A DNA stretch of 64,000 nt from Ursus arctos (GCF_023065955.2 NW_026622930.1:17027449-17091448); one strand, 5' to 3'; counted from the stretch's first letter, positions 23,790-36,302 are shown. The notes: generated by a model from the sequence alone, not told the origin. Numbers and translations: made by a program.

Positions 23790-24089
23790 GCTGTTTATAC
23801 ATTGGTGACTAAATTTTACTTTTTACTTGCCAGGGAAAGCCTGGTCATGATCTGCATTAAAATCTAGAAATTGCATGATTCTAAATGTAGTCAGCAGGTT
23901 GGTCGGGTCATTAATCCACTGAGTACCTTGCTGTTCTGATAAAATATAGAGTTTTGGGAATACAGTGCTCGGACTGGTCATTTCCAGATCTCTTTGGCTT
24001 CATCTGTAGAATGGCCCACCACAGGCTCATAGCAGAGTCAGCACCATTAGGTAATTAGGTGATAAAAACGACTGCACGAAAACCTACTA

Positions 24090-24265
24090 GTAAAGTAGCA
24101 CAATGCAGTAAGGGAAGCTTCCGATTTGAAATCCTAAGCCCTGTGTTTCAACGCTTCAGAGCTCACTCTATCACCGATGGTCAGATCTTTGCCAGTTCTT
24201 TCCGGGGGTCTCAGTTATCCCATCTCTGAGATAGATGATACATTTAATAATAGCAAAAGAATCTA
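24090..24265 (+). repeat. MIR, plus orientation
   Basis: Contains 'gatttgaaatcctaagccct', a 'gatctttgccagttcttt' segment and 'gtctcagttatcccatctct', in forward MIR order. Confidence 0.55.
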
Positions 24266-24553
24266 TAAATATAAATTCTGTTAACAAGCACTCTAATCCT
24301 AGCTAAAATCAGAAGGGAAAATTCAGCAGCTCTCCAACATGGTTGAGACAACTCGTTCATCGCTACCATTCTTTGGGGCATATTGAGAACTAAGTGGAAG
24401 AAAGTAGAATCAGAAGTCTTAGGATTTCTGGTGGAGTCCCAGAATTCTACTTGCATTATAGAAAGTAAATTTGGTGCCTTGAATACCTGATAGCCTTTCA
24501 TTCTCATCCTCTCTTTGCCCATGTGGGCAACTGCTTTCAAGAAAAGCTGTTTA

Positions 24554-24748
24554 GGGGCGCCTGGGTGGCACAGCGGTTAGGCGTCTGCCTTCGGCTCAGG
24601 GCATGATCCCAGCGTTCTGGGATCAAGCCCCACATCAGGCTCTTCCACTGGGAACCTGCTTCTTCCTCTCCCACACCCCCTGCTTGTGTTCCCTCTCTCG
24701 CTGGCTGTCTCTATCCTGTCGAATAAATAAATAAAATCTTTTTTAAAA
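24554..24748 (+). mobile_element. Young CAN-SINE with perfect target duplication
   Basis: Head GGGGCGCCTGGGTGGCACAG, then 'gcgtctgccttcggctcagg' and an AATAAATAAATAAAATCTTTT tail. The 12-base duplication aaaagctgttta is at 24542-24553 and 24749-24760. It belongs to the same subfamily as the copy at 13410. Confidence 0.96.
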
Positions 24749-25084
24749 AAAAGCTGTTTATTTTAAAATCATAAACCACTCCAAAAAGAGAATTCGACTC
24801 TTTGACTCCTGTCAAGATTTTGTCAGTGTAACGAGAAGGTTGCCATCCAGTTAACTGCATTTGTCAAGAAGTATTATGGCTAAAAGAAGGAAACCAAGCC
24901 ACAGTAAGTGAGAGTCACCCATTTTCCCAGTGTTCAGCCAATGACAGAGAACATTTCTGGGATCTTGCAGGTATAGTTGAAATAATTGGATCATGAGAGA
25001 ACATTGTTACAGAGTAGAGACTGCCTGCTTTAGAAATTCTTTTCATTTTACTTTAGTTTTTAATCTATCCACAGAAAACCCTTG

Positions 25085-25345
25085 TTCTAATGAAACCCAG
25101 TAACCAAAGGGTCAATGGGACTAATCCCAGCTACAGAATTATTAGTACAGCTACAACTTTTTAACCCAGATCTTTTCCCTTTGCCTTTAAATTTCCCTGC
25201 CTCTCCTCCTTCTGGGAGGCTGATTTGAGGCTTGCTCTCCTGTCTCCGCCTCTGGCTGCCTCTCCAATAAACCCTTTCCTTGCTACATATTCAATGGCTC
25301 AGTGATTGTCTTTGCTGTGCATCCAACAGACAAACTTGGATTTAG
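25085..25345 (+). mobile_element. ERV1-like LTR remnant (3' half)
   Basis: The sequence 'cctccttctgggaggctgat', a 'ctccgcctctggctgcctct' stretch, AATAAA at 25266-25271 followed by 'ccctttccttgctacat', then 'ctcagtgattgtctttgctg' follows the R/U5 layout of mammalian ERV1 LTRs. There is no adjacent internal region. The family is not assigned. Confidence 0.6.
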
Positions 25346-25383
25346 TTACACTGAACCACCAATCATTTTAATTGTCTTTTTCT

Positions 25384-25397
25384 TTTTTTTAAGATAT

Positions 25398-25437
<40 letters not shown>

Positions 25438-25604
25438 GAGAGAGTGAGACAGAGCAAACAAGCACAAGCAGGGGGAGGGGCAGAGGGAGAGGGAGAAGCC
25501 AACTTCCCTCTGAGCAGGGAGCCCCATGTGGGGCTCGATCCCAGGACCCTGGGATCATGACCTGAGCTGAAGGCTTAATCAACTGAGCTACCCAGACACC
25601 CCTG
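25384..25604 (-). mobile_element. CAN-SINE, minus orientation, with (TTTA)n tail
   Basis: A reversed AAATA tail expanded to a (TTTA)n run, GA-rich body, 'gatcccaggaccctgggatc' and a reversed head ending CTACCCAGACACCCC. The 13-base duplication attgtctttttct is at 25371-25383 and 25605-25617. It inserted at the end of, or just beside, the ERV1-like LTR. Confidence 0.95.
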
Positions 25605-25686
25605 ATTGTCTTTTTCTCATACCTTTTTCTTTTCATACAGAATTGAGAAATTTTAGTTTTACTTGATTTTAAGGAATTGAATGTTG

Positions 25687-25880
25687 GTGCGCCTGGGTAA
25701 CTCAGATAGTTAAGATTCTGCCTTCGGCTCAGGTCATGAACTCTCGGTCCAGGAATTGAGTCCCACTTGGGGCTCTCTACTCAGTGGGGAGTTTGCCTCT
25801 CCCCCTCTCTCTGCCCCTCCCCCCCCACTCGTGAGCTTGTGCGCGCTCTCTCTCTCAAATGAATAAAATCTTAATAAAAG
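25687..25880 (+). mobile_element. CAN-SINE, plus orientation
   Basis: Head GTGCGCCTGGGTAACTCAG, CT-rich body and AAATGAATAAAATCTT tail. Its flanks, gaattgaatgtt and gaatcgaatatt, differ by two bases, so it is older than its neighbours. Confidence 0.9.
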
Positions 25881-27304
25881 AATCGAATATTACCTGTTTT
25901 GTTGCAGCCGGTGTTTTTTTTTTTAATTTTTATTTTTAAGGTATATTTGGGTTATTTGCTCAGATGTTTGACAATCATTAGAAAAGGGGAAAGGTTAAAT
26001 ATTGACTAACTAAACTGTTTGCCATAAACATACAGCAAAATTTGGGCCTCATGTGTAGGTGTTTATGTGTCTCTTTCAAATTCATAGAACTCAACAGTCA
26101 AGGGTTATGACATGAAGTTAATTTTATTTTATGTTGTTCAATAAGTAGGGAACACCTTTGGGTTCAGGCTTACACCTTCCTATAATTATAGTCCGACCCC
26201 TGGTGAAATGGAGCCTCGAGCAGAAGTGCGAAGCAGGATGTGGTGGGTTGGGTTGTCAGGGAAGCGGGCTCATACAGAGATTAACATGCATTAGTAGAGA
26301 GAGCTCTAGCGATTGACTGCTGTGAAAGTGATGGGTGGGGAGGAAGGACAAGGTAGAGGGAGAAATGAACCCATGATGAAATCTCAGGGGAAGCTGAAAC
26401 TGAACCTGCAGCCCATTTGTGAGCCGAGGTGCCTACCAGTCATCAGGTAAAAGTGGTGGCCTGGGGAAGAGGCTAGAACCTCAGCAAATACTCTCTCTTC
26501 AGCCTCAAGCTTTCTACCAATAGCGCTAGAGCACTTCGTGGAATACCAAACACACAGGCAAAGTTTGTCCCCCTCAATGCTGCCCCCAAATTTGGGGTCC
26601 CTTTCAGTGGCTGTCCATCCTAATGGCCTGTGCTCCAAACTCTTCCATTTCTCCTTTCTCTAACCATAGTCAATCGTCTTTTGCCCCTTCCTCTACTGTT
26701 AGTTGTTATATTTGGGTAAGACACGTATTCCCAGCCCCCATCATAATGGCTAATAAACACTCCACTTTTTGAAATTCTAGGTAACACGTAGCCATTGGAG
26801 TGAGGATGCCTGAAATCAGAGGAATGAAGAAACTGGTGGGCATTTCAAGCAGAGTGGAGAATGATAGAGCAAAGGATAAGAGCCACAGGAAATTTAAGCT
26901 TTTTGAAGTGACCCACTTACATGGGTACATATGGTTCACCCTACTGTTACTACTGCAGGGAGATTACATCATGAAAAATTTGCAGAAGTGTTTGCCCCAC
27001 CAGCTCTCCCACAAGCACCCACAGAAGCTCAAAAGGCATGCTTTAAAACTTCATTTAAATCAAACAATACATGAGCATGCCCAATGTATGGCAGGACTGG
27101 CGGACCCATGATCAAAGCTATGTCACTCCAGTCCCATGAGACAGTGGTATCTCTCTCTCTCTCTCTCTGACAATCTCATGAAGGGACAGACTGTGAGATG
27201 TCTGTACTCCTTACAGGAGTATAAGGAAGCATTTTGTTCTACCAGGGATGATAGAAAAGGAAAGACACAGGAAATGACAGGAAGGAGTTGGATGGAGTTA
27301 ACAC
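25881..27304. other. Unresolved non-coding stretch
   Basis: No gene is supported. Parts (26290-26640) have the feel of a dispersed repeat, but I could not identify it. The frames at 26384-26638 and 26800-27111 show no known domain. A (TC)n run lies at 27151-27168. Confidence 0.35.
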
Positions 27305-27725
27305 AGCTAAGAAACCACTATGTACTGGGTGCTGTGCTGGTAACTTTTTTAAAAAATATTTTATTTATTTATGAGAGAGAAAGAGAGAGAGCATGAGTGG
27401 GAGGAGGAGCAGGGAGAGAGGGAGGGGGACAAGCAGGCTCTGAGTGTGAAGCCTGAGATATGGGGGGCCTTGATCCCAGGACCCTGAGATCATGACCTGA
27501 GCTGAAATCAAGAGTCGGATGCTTCTTAATGGGCTGAGCCACCCAGGCGCCCCTGCGCTGATAACTTTAAATGAATTCTCACACCAACACTATGGTAGGG
27601 GTTTTTATTATACCACTTTCAAGATAAGAAACCAAATATTAAAGAGGTTAGTTATTCAGCTAGGGACACAGCTGGCAAGTGAATGAATCAATATTTGACC
27701 TCCAAAGCCAATGTAATTTTCACCC
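27305..27725 (-). repeat. MIR, minus orientation, split by a CAN-SINE
   Basis: Left piece 27305-27347 ('ctatgtactgggtgctgtgc') and right piece 27553-27725 ('caagataagaaaccaaatat', 'gttattcagctagggacaca') join into one reversed MIR once the SINE is removed. Confidence 0.75.
27348..27552 (-). mobile_element. CAN-SINE, minus orientation, inserted in a MIR
   Basis: Reversed tail ATTTTATTTATTTATGAGAG, GA-rich body and a head ending GAGCCACCCAGGCGCCCC. The duplication ctgtgctggtaacttt (27332-27347) and ctgcgctgataacttt (27553-27568) differ at two positions. Confidence 0.95.
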
Positions 27726-29394
27726 TTTCATATGCCATGGATTCTTGAATAACTTTTAATAAAAGCCGTTCAAATTTCTAGTACTTGCATGATTAATATT
27801 TTGAACTACTTGCTAATTCTTTTGATAACTTCTTGGTCTAGCTATTTTTTTATTATTATATTTTCTAAACTAAACCTGATTAACTTGTACCCATGCCACA
27901 AATGATTTGCATATTTAAGTGTGTTTATTCATATCTCCACAAAACACGTTGCTTATTTTTCTGTAAAAAAGTACGTCACACCAAAGCGTATTTGCCCATC
28001 CTTTGATCACTCTTTCGTCAAACATATTTTCAATGTGTTTTTCGTTTGTTTTTTGTTCGCTTTTTGTTGTTGTTGTCATCGTTACTGCTGTTAACATGTT
28101 GGTAATCTTACATACACATTTTATTTATTTATTTATTATTTATTATTTTTTTTCTTATGCTGGTTTGTTTGTTGTTTACTTTTCAGGTTGCACTGGCTTT
28201 TTGAAACTGATTCACTTTATAGTAATTCTTTCATTAGTGAAACCTATCTTTGTTAAAATAAATTATTTCAAAAACATGCCTCTGAGGTTTTAAATTTCCT
28301 TCACTATTCAAAATTAGTTAAGATTAACAACAATGTGCTTTTCCCTCCAGATAACTTCATCTTTGATTTACTCGTAAGTTCCTAAACTGCCAGGTAGAAT
28401 TTTAAAGTTTGGAAAAAAAAGTATTGTTAAATAATTTTGTAATATTTGCTTTGATAAATTCCTTTTAAAATGCTATTTCGGTAACTAACTTTTGAAAATA
28501 ATTATTTTACTAACTTGGTTACATTTTATTCAATTCTCTTTATAGAATTAATAAACTTAAAAATTTCATAAAAAGGACCTGATGAATGAATGAGATTGTA
28601 AAATAAGTGAGTAGATAATGATACCTCAATTTACGTCCCAAGGATCACTTTCTATCGACACAGCTAAAACCATTCATTTAAAGTATCCATCACTAGACTG
28701 GAAAGTCTGAATTATATAAATACCTTTAATAAAGAAATGTTTCATTATTAAATTCAGGTGTATGATGTCATCAACTGAAGCTATTACGTTCTGGTAGGGA
28801 TTCTTGGGCAACGACTCCAAGGCCAAATATTTAACATCCAGTGCTACCTGGTAAGCAGCAGTTTTATAAATGTATTGAATGTTCTGGAAAGAAGTATTTT
28901 CTGATTATTCTAAAAATTCATTCTTTATTTTTAAGGTCATAGTTGTATACTTTTTCAAGGTTCAAAGATAAGAAGTGGCACAGTCAGTGTTAAAATCTGT
29001 TCTATTTCATCAAAAATAAAGCACATTTATCATTCAACATTTTCCTGGGTATTCTTCTCATAATTTCTTTTCTGTTGAATATTTAAAGTTTAATAGCTAT
29101 TACATAAAAGGCTTACAAAGATAGAAGATGCACTCAATATTTTAAGAAACAATCTTGCTTCATACAAGTTTTATTGTAGGGAAATCTATCTTTAATAATT
29201 TTTTATTGAAATAAAGTATTTTATAAATGTGTCTACTTAGTAACATAGTTTGAACTTCCCTCTTTTGAGGGAAAGACAATTGAGTTAATAAGAATGAGTT
29301 TTGTTTCCACTTGCTTCTCTTTCTATTCATTTGCAATTTTTCAGCCATGATGAGTTTGAAAGAATCCATCACTGCACCGAACACTTGACATAAG
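27726..29394. other. Long AT-rich non-coding stretch
   Basis: About 1.7 kb of AT-rich sequence with short ATTT runs (28122-28150). No gene and no retroelement I can support. Confidence 0.5.
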
Positions 29395-29510
29395 TTCTCG
29401 TGTTGACTCTTCACAAGTACTGTTACCCCATTTCACATATAAGGAGAGTGAGACTTAGAAACATTAAATGATAACACACAGGTACAAAGTGACAGTTCTT
29501 TGTGATTCCA
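29395..29510 (-). repeat. MIR, minus orientation (short)
   Basis: Contains 'accccatttcacatataagg' and 'gtgagacttagaaacatta', matching the reversed MIR core; weakly conserved. Confidence 0.45.
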
Positions 29511-29884
29511 CGGCTCTTTTCGTAATTGTGCATCATGCTTCCCAAACATATTGACCTTACCGTTGCTCTCACTGATGGGGGCATGCTAGTCTTTGTAATA
29601 AAGTCAATGAAACCGAGTGTTTGCATGCTCCCTCTTTTCTCTCCTATACACATCTTCCTGAAATTTATAAAAAACATATGACAAAAATCAGCCCAACTCA
29701 CTACAGCTAAAGTTCATGGAAAATTGATAAGGATGAAATGGAATTTAAGTCCAAAAAAAAAAATTAAGAAATCAACAAAAGTCTTCTGCTCTCAGACTAG
29801 AAGAAACAAGCCAGAGAGGAATGGTCTCATCCGTGACCCAAGGGAGAGCCAAGCCATGTAACCCAACTTTCTGGACATGAAGTC
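29511..29884. other. Non-coding stretch, nothing recognised
   Basis: No gene or named repeat seen. Confidence 0.4.
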
Positions 29885-30110
29885 CGTGTATTTTCAGAAA
29901 GTACCCGGCACTGAGTGTGTGTTAGGCACTGTGCCGGATGGTTGCTGGTGAGGTAAGTATTGAAATTACCCCATGGACAAAAAAGGAAACTGAAGCATAA
30001 ATGTGCTCAAGGCCCAAGGTTAGTATGGACTGGAGCAAAGGTAACTCTCGCTGTGGACAGCTTTGAACTCAGACTCGGAGGCATCCCTCATGTTCAGTAA
30101 TTTAGCCCCC
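29885..30110 (-). repeat. MIR, minus orientation
   Basis: Contains 'gtgttaggcactgtgccgga', 'attaccccatggacaaaaaa' and 'ggaaactgaagcataaatgt', in reversed MIR order. Confidence 0.65.
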
Positions 30111-30129
30111 TTACAATAGTCTGTATAGA

Positions 30130-31500
30130 AACCGCTCTTCTCTATCAGAGGTGATGGGCCTCCATCGCAAAGCACTGGTTCCTGCTTAATCCAGATACAC
30201 TAGCGGAGTGCCCTGTATTCCAAGTAATGACGGCCAATACGTAAAATATTTAACAACAGAAAGAGCTGGGGGGAAATCTAGCAAAACAGACACCGGCCCA
30301 AAGAGAAGAGAAATTGGCTCTAGACCATGGGAATGCCAGGATTGATTTATACTTGCCGAACAACTGCCCTGAAAACCGATTAAACTCAGCAGCCAAGAAC
30401 TAGAAGAGAAAGTGTTTTTCCCCCTAGCATCTGAATATCTCACCTCCTGCATTTATTAAACGAGGACAGGCAGGATGAAAAGGAAAATAACGCTAATATG
30501 GACCCCAGTGAGTGAGCTGCTTTGAGACTATTTTCACTACCATTGACAGAAAGTGTACAGAAGGAACAAACATGATCTATCTGCAGAGGATGCATGACTG
30601 TTAATTACAAGTGGATTACAAAATTAAGAACGGCATTGATTAGGAAAAGTTAGCCGGGTGACTGCTGGTGGGCAATCGCATCTGCGTTGTAAAACCATTA
30701 AAATGCCCTTCCGGTTGGTTGCTACCCGCCCCGCTAGCGGCCAACCACGTGCAGCTGTAGATCCTATGGTTGGTCACAGATTAAAGGAGACGGAACTATG
30801 CCATTTAATGTTATAGATTCCTGAACAGAACGTTATTATCTTGGTTTTTTAGTGTTTCAATTTCCCCATGTTTTCGGAGCACTCCCTTCTAGAGCGCATT
30901 TGAGACTCCTGAATTAACTTTCAGCAATAATCTCGCGTACGTGTGTTCTAAAGATCAGAAAGGAAACGTGCTAGCGGCACTACAAAGAAGCCTATTCTTT
31001 TTTCCATTCAACAGCGCTGCTCAGTGGTCCCACCCACCATAGGACAGAGGATCTGGTAGGGTTCGGTGCTACCTGATGGCACCTTCCTTTCCCCAACTTT
31101 TCCAGGGAAAAGAAAAAAAGAATAGGAAAATGGAAAAACCCTTGTCAGACTTGTATTGATGGTTGTACGCAGTTACATGGAATTTGGGGTGCTAATTACT
31201 TTTGAGTAGATGACTCTTCTGTATAATTCTGATCTTAATTCTCGTGAAGTTTGGTTTCTTTATATAAAATTGGCAATATGTCACCCTGCGCTCGCAAATG
31301 AGGTTTGCCTGGAAAATACGTGGTGCTCGATGCCATGTATTCAGTGCTTGCCTGAGTCTGAGACACGGCCAACTGCTCTCTGTACCTGCAGTTCTGACAT
31401 CCTCCACACGCGTCTGGCTTCACTGTCTCTATTTCAGGTCAAAGAAACTGATGACCATAAAGCATAAGTTATAAACAAGGCCAACGGGCAGAGACAGGTT
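30130..31500. promoter_or_regulatory. Candidate conserved regulatory block downstream of FLRT2
   Basis: 1.4 kb without recognisable repeats and with many retained CpGs. At 30746-30757 two E-boxes abut (CACGTG then CAGCTG), set among GGTTGG/CCAACC motifs at 30713, 30741 and 30768. Several short frames on both strands lack protein character. The role is inferred. Confidence 0.35.
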
Positions 31501-31939
31501 TCGAAAATAAGTCAGCCTGTTTCAAGTCTGAGTTCTTAATAACTACCACCTCCCCTGCCTCCTTCTTTATGGGAATATCATTTCTAGAAGAGAACTATTT
31601 ATTCTCGTAGCAAATAACCAAGATAATATGATGTGAACCTCTCAATAATATATGCCACATTTTAGATATAGGATATGACACAATGAATAATGAGTGTCTC
31701 ATTTGATATTGTTGATGGAAAAAAAAATAATCTACTTCTGCTTTTTCCATGTGAAAAATTCATCTTGACTAGCAAACTGTCAAAATGTTTTACTCTGATT
31801 TTACACCTGCCCATACTTTGGGTACTTCTCACGACGATGACGTTTTGTTGTAAGACAGTTCTTTAAGATATCTCTTTATATGCCTTTCTGCAAGTTGGTT
31901 CAGAGCTTTTAGGTTATCTATAACATATAAAAAATATGT

Positions 31940-32110
31940 TCTTCAAATCATTTAAATAGTTCTCTCAGCCCTCCTTATGGGTGTAGACATATCCTGATTT
32001 TGTAATAAAGCTTTCAAATCAGATAAATGTGTAGTCATGAAATAATGATGAAAACAATTTCTGTAGAAATTGTCATGGGTAAACAAGAGATTTTTTTCCT
32101 TTTTAGAAAA
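31940..32110 (+). repeat. Unnamed duplicated segment, copy A
   Basis: Shares a diverged but collinear match with 33705-33870. It includes a 24-base exact identity (32008-32031 equals 33769-33792) and flanking 'atcctgattt', 'ataatgatgaaaacaa' and 'atgggtaa' blocks. I do not recognise a repeat family. Confidence 0.6.
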
Positions 32111-32334
32111 TGTATGTTTTGCTTATTCTCGTAAAGTGCATATTGTGGCATTTGAACAAGGCTAATTCTACATATCCAGAATTCCACAGAACATTCTGAG
32201 GCTTTTTAAAAAGGCATCCAGCCATAGAAGATTGACAAGGTAGCTATTATTTGAGCTGCTGCTGTTCAGGGAAGCCTGGCCCCACAGGGAGCCTGATATC
32301 ATGGCAGGTTCCCATGTGTTCTGTCCACATTTTA

Positions 32335-33010
32335 CCCAAAAGCATGTACTGAACACCTGCCAAGGGCTGGACGCTATACTCAGCACTGGATGAGATGCAA
32401 CGGACAGAGTATGTCTTCTGCCTCCAGGGGGCTCAGAGCATCAGCATGACACAGACCCATGAAAACTGCAACGTATAGATGCCATAAATAAAAGTATTCT
32501 AAAGTTATATTAGCTGCACAGAGGGGTCAGATAATTGACAGATGAGATTTGAGAAGCTTCCTGAAGATGAGGACACTTGAGTTGTATCTTGAGGAAGGAA
32601 CAGGTCACTAAGCAAAGGAGAAAGTGAAAGTCATAGGATAAAGGACCTTGAGCAAAACTATAGCTGTCTGAAGGAGCTGGAGGTTCCTTGGAGATAGACT
32701 CTGTTCATGTCAAATATGGATCTAGTCTAGAGCACATAATGAATGAGGAGGACATACTGGTAAGGAATGTCAGAGAGCAATGTATATATGACATATACGT
32801 CATACAAAGAGTTTGAATTCTCTCTTAAAGTCATGGCAACGGAATATTTTGAAACCAAGACAGTGTCACAATCAGGCATTCTTTACAGATCATTGTCCTT
32901 TGTCCCATGGTGTGTAGGAAAGGTGGAAGTGGACTAGAGACTACGGGAAGGGTCTTAACCATGTCAAAGTTTGGAAACTGAGAGAAGAAAATACATTCAC
33001 GAAATCTTAC
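32335..33010 (-). mobile_element. L2 (LINE2) 3' portion, minus orientation
   Basis: Follows the reversed L2 3' region: 'gtactgaacacctgccaagg', 'gatgagatttgagaagcttc', 'gaggaaggaacaggtcac', 'gagtttgaattctctc' and so on. Strongly diverged. It lies between the two copies of the duplicated segment. Confidence 0.6.
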
Positions 33011-33704
33011 AAGTATCGGAAGTAGAAATGTTGCCAGATTATTGAAATGTAAGAGTGTGAGCACTTAAAGAAAGCAAATAAGTGGGAAAAACCTAGCCCA
33101 TGTATTGAATACCAGTAACCTCCAAGGAAGATTTCAGTGATGCAAAGTATACTGTCCTAGAAAACTGGACAGCTTCAAAACTTACCAGGCCTCAGCAAAT
33201 ATTTGTGGAATGAAAACAAAATGAAACTAACAAAGGCCCTACAACCCAAATCAGGGAGTTTAGCAGACTCAACCAGCACAATTTTATATTTGGTTAGGAA
33301 TAGATTGACCCAATATAGAAGTTGATTATGTCATTGAAATGATCAGAATCTCCTTAAGGATGGAATGAAATTTTCATCTAGTTTAAACTTCATACCAAGA
33401 AAATGGGTAAATGGGTTCATCAGTTGGTGTGTGTGCTAAAAGGGAATGTTTTATAGTGCACCATCACAAATTCTTTATCCTTAACTTTCAGTATAACTAA
33501 TGAAAACAAAGCTCCTATAATATCCTCTAAAGCATACATTTTCTATTTGTGCTGTGAAAGGAAAAAAAAAAAAGCGTAAATCCAGAAGCCAGTTTGCTGA
33601 GGCCCTAATAGATTCTGACATATGAGCATCTTCAGCAAGATCTACAAAATACTTCGAGCAACCTCTCAAGTATGAAACAAATTCATTACTAAAAATAACC
33701 TGAC
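33011..33704. other. Non-coding stretch, nothing recognised
   Basis: AT-rich with an A run at 33560-33573. No gene. Confidence 0.4.
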
Positions 33705-33870
33705 TCAAGTCCTTTTAATACTTCTTTCAGCTCACCCTGTGGGTTTAGGCATATCTCGATTCCGTCTGAAGCTTTCAAATCAGATAAATGTGCAGCCACC
33801 CAATAATAATAAACACAGAATTTCTATTAAAAAAAAACAGGGATGGGTAACGAAGGGATTTAAAAGACAG
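33705..33870 (+). repeat. Unnamed duplicated segment, copy B
   Basis: Direct-orientation partner of 31940-32110, about 1.76 kb away. The 24-base exact core is at 33769-33792, and similarity continues on both sides with small gaps. Confidence 0.6.
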
Positions 33871-34074
33871 ATATTTTTAGGTTTTTAGAATGCTCCCTTG
33901 ATTTGTCATGAACGATAATTAATAGATGTATCCGCTGGGTGAAGTCGTGATATCTCCATCATCACAAATTTTAACCTTTGACAAAGAAGTTGTCCTGAAG
34001 CCTAGTCAGTCTTAAAGCTAGTCAATTTATTAAGAGACAGGAAATAGTTAAAGAGCCTAAGAGTCATGTTTAGG

Positions 34075-34265
34075 GTTAATTCCGACTCTTGTTATTTACA
34101 GGTTTTGTGATCATGGACCAATCACTGTACTTCTCAGGAAGCTGAGTTTTACAATCTGAAAAATGACGATAAAGTACCTTACATGGTTTAAGACAAAATG
34201 TGACCACATGTATCAAAGCATTCTAAATATGGACTTACATAGGTGCTCAATGATTGTAAGGTGCC
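34075..34265 (+). repeat. MIR, plus orientation
   Basis: Contains 'ggttttgtgatcatggacca', 'tcactgtacttctcaggaag' and 'taggtgctcaatgattgt', in forward MIR order. Confidence 0.65.
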
Positions 34266-34299
34266 ATTTTTCTTGTTTTAGATGAATTTATATTCAGGT

Positions 34300-36271
34300 G
34301 CCCAACGGAAAATTAAGGTTGCAAGTCTAATTACCAAACACAATTCCTAAATGTTCAATCACGTAGTATATGTTTGAAAATTTAATTCAAATCCAATTCT
34401 AATTTTATCAATGCACTATCACTTTGTGTCCTCTATTAAACACCAAGATCATCTAATATATACAGCAAATGCATCATCAAATTTACCAAAAAGTACATAA
34501 GTTTCTTTTGTCATCTTAGACACTCTGTTAGGTTTGAGAAAATGTAAAGTTATTACACGGTCTCTGAGGCTCTGGAATGTGTTAGAAAATGAGCTTATTG
34601 CATGATCTATGAGCTCCTTAGCAGCAGTCATATTTTTCTCCGAAACCCCAGAAGAATCTAACATAGTACTCTGTAGAAAGTAGATGAAGGGTAAATACTT
34701 CGGATGGACAGATTTCTTTAGGAACACAGGGAAGTAGAAGATATGATTGGTTTGCCTAAGACTGTATTTTATTCTTCTATGAAACTTCTGAACTCAGCCA
34801 GGTGCCTGGAACAAAGTAGAGGGAATTTAATAATTTTTTTTTTTTTTAATGAATTGTATTCCTTGACTAAGGATCAGTCTTCACAGAATAAGGTCTGTAA
34901 TTCTGGGTAAAAGTAACTAAGAGTTGCCTGGACATTACTTGACATAAAATCTCCCAAGTATAATATCAATCACCCGTTACCATTGTCTTTCATACTTAAT
35001 TTTCCAACAGAGAGTCTACAAATAATTAACACTACTTAACTGGAATGTCATGATTTTATTTCCTGATTTAATCTCTGTCAAATACATTATTAGTGAAGTG
35101 GCCAAGAAGAGTTAGAGAAAGGGCTCTGGCAAACCGTGAGACTAATTTGTTGAACTGGAGCATATGAATAGATACATTTTTATGAGCGCTCACGGGAAGT
35201 ATGGGTGGATGAGCTCTAAACAAATCTGAAGTAGAAATGAACCATGAGACTTCGTAAGGAAAATTGACATTTAAAACCAATAGCTTATGTTTTGAAATAG
35301 GGAAAAAGACTATTCTGATTGGATAACTACATTGGTATTTATCTCTATCCTAAACACCACAGATTTCACAAATACAAAACAATACGTTTGATGTATGTGT
35401 GTATACTAAAAAGATATTCATAGAAACACACAATCTAGTTGGGAAATAGAAAAGAACATGAAGATGTCCTGTAAACCCGTCACACAAAAAGGGTCAAATG
35501 GCCTTAAAAAAACACAAGTTGTCTTCAAGGTAGGAGAAAAGGAAAAAGCCTATTACTTTCTTCATCCCTGCCACCCTCCTGCGTCATCAGGAAGCGTCCC
35601 GCACTTCTTTTTAACATTAACAACGCAAGTATTGGCTGTAACCCAATGAACTTACTCACATAAACACAATGTGGTTTTCTTTTAAAATAAGCCTTTACTG
35701 AATATATCAACAAGGTACTGTATAGTGTAGAGTGAAGTTTGGCGTCAACAAAGTGTGCGACATGGTAGGTCTCAGAGGATGTGTAATGCAGAATCTTCCA
35801 GCCCCTTGCAGTCCCTTGTCAGTGAGGACACACTAAACATAAACCAGAAGCAAATCAACATACGGTTCGAACAATAACAAATCATCAGGATTAACTTTCA
35901 GTGAATATATACGGGTCCTAGGAGGGACAGACAGTGGCAACACCTTCACCTTACATCCCATGGATATCTTTATAAATGTGTGTGTTTGTGTGTGTGCACA
36001 CACGTGTGTGTTTCCTACTAGCTTAAAAGCGTCTGTTGCGATGGCCTTGCTTTGTGCTCTTCTGGTGGGTGTGCCGCTAGAAAAAGAAAAATGAAAACTC
36101 TAGCACAAGAATCTGATCCGTTTGTTATAACAACAGTATCATACACGTACAAATCTTTCTCCCCACAATCTGTGGCCAGCATCCCCATTGCCAGCAATTG
36201 TCTTTGGACCCTGCTGAAGAAATCAGAGAAGGATGTAAGCTACAGCTTTCTTCAGTAGTATTTTGACTTAA

Positions 36272-36302
<31 letters not shown>

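Noticed and set aside
15440..25345. The two ERV1-like LTR remnants (15.4 and 25.1 kb) as a provirus pair enclosing the ERV-L pol
   Set aside because: They are in plus orientation while the pol is in minus orientation, differ from each other in sequence, and belong to a different ERV class.
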